NCBI RefSeq assembly: GCF_020097835.1
Contig: NZ_CP083666.1
Location: 1,178,001 to 1,242,000, forward strand
Length of the DNA stretch: 64,000 nucleotides
DNA from: Haloprofundus halobius
Lineage (GTDB): Archaea > Halobacteriota > Halobacteria > Halobacteriales > Haloferacaceae
Direction: 5' to 3'
A program made the position numbers and the translations under genes. Of the stretch, positions 61,647 to 64,000 are shown one piece after another (position 1 is the stretch's first letter; each line of letters begins with the position of its first letter). The notes beneath the pieces were generated by a model. It did no database searches and was not told where the DNA came from. It saw only the letters and a list, made by a program, of their open reading frames with translations.

Positions 61647-62795
61647 CTACCGCGACTGCCGGTAGATGAGGTTGCGCTGAATCTCGTTTGCGCCCTCGTA
61701 GATGACCGGGATGCGCACGTCGCGGTAGACGCGGGCGATGCGGCGGTCGGTCAGGATGGAGCGCCCGCCGTGCAGTTGCATCCCGCGCTCGGCGCAGAAG
61801 TTCGCGACTTCAGTCGACTTCGTCTTCGTCGCGGCGGCCCAGAAGCCGGCGTCCTCGTTGTCGGCGACCTTCTGCGCGGCGCGCCAGTTGAGCGCGCGGG
61901 CGGCCTCGAACTCCATGCGCATGTCCGCGAGAATGTGCTGGACGGCCTGGAACTCCGAGACGTTTCGGCCGAACGCCTCGCGGTCGTGGACGAACGACCA
62001 CGCCTCTTCGATGGCCGCGGCGGCGAGACCGAGTCCGTGGCCGCCGACGGCGACGCGGCCGTGGTTGAAGAAGTCAGCGAGCATGTAGAAGCCGCCGCCC
62101 TCACTGCCGATGAGGTTCTCCTCGGGAACCACGCAGTCGTCGAAGACGATGTGGCCCTGCTTGGAGGCGCGCATCCCCATCTTCTCGGGGATGTGCTCGG
62201 CCTCGTAGCCGTCGGTGTCGGTCTCGACGATGAACATCGAGTAGTTCGAGTAGCGGTCGTCGGCGTTGCCGGTCTTCGCGTAGACGGTGAGCCACTCCGC
62301 CTCGACGGCGTTGCCGATCCAGTACTTCTCGCCGTTGAGGACGTAGCCGTCGTCGGTCTTCTCGGCGCTCGTCGTCATGCCCGCCATGTCCGACCCGGTG
62401 TCGGGTTCGGAGACGGCGAGGCCCGAGATCTGCTCGCACTCGGCGACGGGACGGAGGTACTCCTCTTTCTGCTCCTCGCTCCCGTAATGCTCGACGATTT
62501 CACAGCCGAAACTCGCGAGCATGAGGGTGAGACCGATACCGGCGTCGGCGCGGTAGAACTCCTCGGCCAGCGCGAGCACCTGATACATGTCGTACCCCTC
62601 GCCGCCGTACTCCTCGCCAATGTCCTGAGCGATGAGACCGGCGTCCTGGGCCGCTTCCAGAATCTCCCACGGGTAGTCGCCCGTGCGGAAGTACTCCTCG
62701 GCGTTCGGTTCGATGTGCTCCTCGGCGAACTCCCGGGCCGCCTGCTTGACCTCGCGGGCGTGTTCCGGGACGATGGTCTCGTCCAGAAGGTCCAT
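61647..62795 (-). CDS. Acyl-CoA dehydrogenase
   Basis: This is a 382-residue FAD enzyme of fatty-acid or branched-acyl beta-oxidation. YGSEEQKEEYLRPVAECEQISGLAVSEPDTGSDMAGM near residue 105 contains the FAD-binding signature (in parts), HGGRSILTDRRIARVYRDVR near 340 and the catalytic Glu in IPVIYEGANEIQRNLIYR near 365. Length is standard. CTATTTTACT near 62821-62830 is a TATA element. The acyl-CoA ligase gene upstream on the same strand ends 163 bases before its start, which suggests joint acid activation and oxidation. Confidence 0.92.
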   Translation of the reverse strand: MDLLDETIVPEHAREVKQAAREFAEEHIEPNAEEYFRTGDYPWEILEAAQDAGLIAQDIGEEYGGEGYDMYQVLALAEEFYRADAGIGLTLMLASFGCEIVEHYGSEEQKEEYLRPVAECEQISGLAVSEPDTGSDMAGMTTSAEKTDDGYVLNGEKYWIGNAVEAEWLTVYAKTGNADDRYSNYSMFIVETDTDGYEAEHIPEKMGMRASKQGHIVFDDCVVPEENLIGSEGGGFYMLADFFNHGRVAVGGHGLGLAAAAIEEAWSFVHDREAFGRNVSEFQAVQHILADMRMEFEAARALNWRAAQKVADNEDAGFWAAATKTKSTEVANFCAERGMQLHGGRSILTDRRIARVYRDVRIPVIYEGANEIQRNLIYRQSR

Positions 62796-62958
62796 ACCGA
62801 TACGTCAGTGGCACGTAGTAAAATAGCTCGTGGAACGGTAACTAACGGGCGTGAGGTTTACTCGGCGCGTCCGCGTCCAGCCGTTTATTCTGGACGACGA
62901 AGGTCTCAGGGAGAATCGTGCCGAGTGCGTCTCTCTTCGAGCGCGAGTAAACGCGCTC

Positions 62959-64000
62959 TTAGTGGTTTCCCTCGCCTGTCGACCCCGGTGCACCGTCGGT
63001 CGACGACTCGCCGGCGCTGTCGGCTTCACCGCCGTTCTCGTCCGGTTCGGCGCCTCCGACGCCCGAATCGGTCTCTTCGCCGTCGGCGTCCTCGGTCTCT
63101 TCGCCGGCCGCGGCGACATCGCCGTTTTCGTCGTCTTGTTCGGTGTCGGATTCGTCGTTTTCGCCGATTTCGCCTCTACTGTATTCGCCGTCGTCACCGT
63201 TTTCGTCGTCGTCGCCCGAACTCGACTCGGCCTCCTCGACGATGCCTCCGGCGTGTTTCGACGCGTCGTCTGTCGTATCTCGGTCGGGAGACGCGTCCGC
63301 CGCTCCCGTCCCAGTCGCTCCCGAGATCTCCGACTCGTTCGGTTCGCCGAGTTCGCGCGTCGACTCCGCCGACTCGGCGTCTTCGATGCGGACGCCGTCG
63401 CCCAGCCGTTCGCGGAGCGCCGCCCGGTCGACGGTGCCCGAGACCGTCCGAGGGAGTTCGTGGTCGAACTCGATGGTCCGCGGGAGTTTGAACCCCGCGA
63501 GTCGCTCCCGACAGAACGCTTCGACGTCCTCGACGGAGAGGCCGGGGTTCTTCGGCACTAGAAGCGCTGCGACCCGTTCGCCCCACTCCTCGTCGGGGAC
63601 GCCGACGACGGCGGCGTCGGCGACGTCTGGATGCGAGCGAAGCGTCTCGACGATTTCGCCGGGGTCGACGTTCTCGCCGCCGGTGATGATTCGGTCGTCG
63701 AGACGGTTGAGCACGTAGACGCGGCCGCCTTCGTCGCGGTAGCCGACATCGCCGGTGCGGAGGCCGTTCGGTCCGAACGCCTCGGCTGTCGCCTCGTCGT
63801 CGCCGTAGTAGCCCGGCGAGACCGTCGGGCCGTCGACGACCAACTCGCCCACCTCGTTCGGCGGGAGCTCCGCTCCGTTCTCGTCGACGACCGTCAGTCG
63901 CGTCCAGAACAGCGGGCGGCCGACCGTGCCGGGGTTGTCGTACGCCTCCTCCGGGCGGGCGGTCGAAATCTGCGAGGCCGTCTCGGTCATCCCGTACGTC
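62959..64000 (-). CDS. AMP-forming acyl-CoA ligase (MenE-like), 5' end cut by window, long acidic tail
   Basis: The visible 347 residues begin TYGMTETASQ, the AMP-forming core motif. ENGAELPPNEVGELVVDGPTVSPGYYG, FGPNGLRTGDVGYRDEGG (adenylate-binding Asp), RLDDRIITGGENVDPGEIVE and KLPRTIEFDHELPRTVSGTVDRAAL follow, including the acetylation-type Lys region where Thr/Asp stand. The pattern best fits o-succinylbenzoate-CoA ligase-like or fatty-acyl ligases. After residue position near RERLGDG there is a tail of about 145 residues made almost wholly of Glu, Asp, Gly, Ser and Ala, absent from normal ligases. A GAGCGCG/CGCGCTC hairpin (62939-62958) abuts the stop codon. Confidence 0.85.
   Translation of the reverse strand, partial: TYGMTETASQISTARPEEAYDNPGTVGRPLFWTRLTVVDENGAELPPNEVGELVVDGPTVSPGYYGDDEATAEAFGPNGLRTGDVGYRDEGGRVYVLNRLDDRIITGGENVDPGEIVETLRSHPDVADAAVVGVPDEEWGERVAALLVPKNPGLSVEDVEAFCRERLAGFKLPRTIEFDHELPRTVSGTVDRAALRERLGDGVRIEDAESAESTRELGEPNESEISGATGTGAADASPDRDTTDDASKHAGGIVEEAESSSGDDDENGDDGEYSRGEIGENDESDTEQDDENGDVAAAGEETEDADGEETDSGVGGAEPDENGGEADSAGESSTDGAPGSTGEGNH

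Overview
This window reads as chromosome from a halophilic archaeon (class Halobacteria, most likely Haloferacaceae). The sequence is GC-rich, the predicted proteins are strongly acidic, and many genes have a TATA element 25-32 bases before the start codon (leaderless transcripts). Haloarchaea-specific families are common (DUF5779, DUF5789, DUF5799, UPF0058, AglJ, PGF-CTERM). The order leuA-ilvBNC-leuCDB-glpR-pfkB-ptfC-ptfA-ptsH-ptsI-ptfB, with aglJ nearby, is the arrangement I know from Haloferax volcanii. I saw no rRNA, tRNA, CRISPR array, transposase or replication origin.

Region 1 (1-13.7 kb) is a glycan locus. It has two family-4-type glycosyltransferases, one family-2 glycosyltransferase, AglJ (first sugar of the dolichol-linked N-glycan) and five alkaline-phosphatase-superfamily enzymes that lack the formylglycine motif of true sulfatases. 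It is interrupted by a lower-GC segment (about 5.47-8.04 kb) carrying TrkH, a 39-residue zinc-finger protein and a universal stress protein, bounded by inverted IS-end-like sequences.

Region 2 (13.7-18.8 kb) holds small haloarchaeal proteins, a ribbon-helix-helix protein, a TetR regulator, a VOC protein and a cupin. Region 3 (18.8-27.9 kb) is the branched-chain amino acid operon. Its leuA has an apparent start-region frameshift, three perfect palindromes lie upstream of it, and ilvB is preceded by a leaderless 34-codon leader ORF ending in a Leu/Ile/Val-rich stretch next to mutually exclusive hairpins. This attenuator-like leader is the strongest candidate for an undescribed system.

Region 4 (27.9-34.0 kb) is the fructose PTS: GlpR regulator, 1-phosphofructokinase and the five PTS proteins. 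A 20-base element (16/20 identical) lies before both glpR and ptfC. Region 5 (34-51.3 kb) is mostly housekeeping: HAD hydrolase, SBDS, FUN14, HflX, deoxyadenosine deaminase-like amidohydrolase, MoaC/Nnr, MFS, an HTH membrane regulator, a heavily sequon-bearing subtilase that lacks its Asp, an XPD-like helicase and an FG-GAP protein.

Region 6 (51.3-64 kb) has a frameshifted DUF7511 gene, an M20 amidohydrolase/PLP-lyase pair, a MutS-like ATPase, a SnoaL-like gene between IS-end-like sequences, an MBL-fold hydrolase, an MFS transporter, an AlkZ-like protein, an acyl-CoA dehydrogenase and the 3' part of an acyl-CoA ligase with a long acidic tail. Gene-free stretches over 300 bases are 18766-19168 (palindromes and leuA promoter), 51249-51725 (holds the broken DUF7511 gene) and 56219-56552 (large hairpin plus an IS-end-like sequence). 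The 457 bases before ilvB hold its leader.
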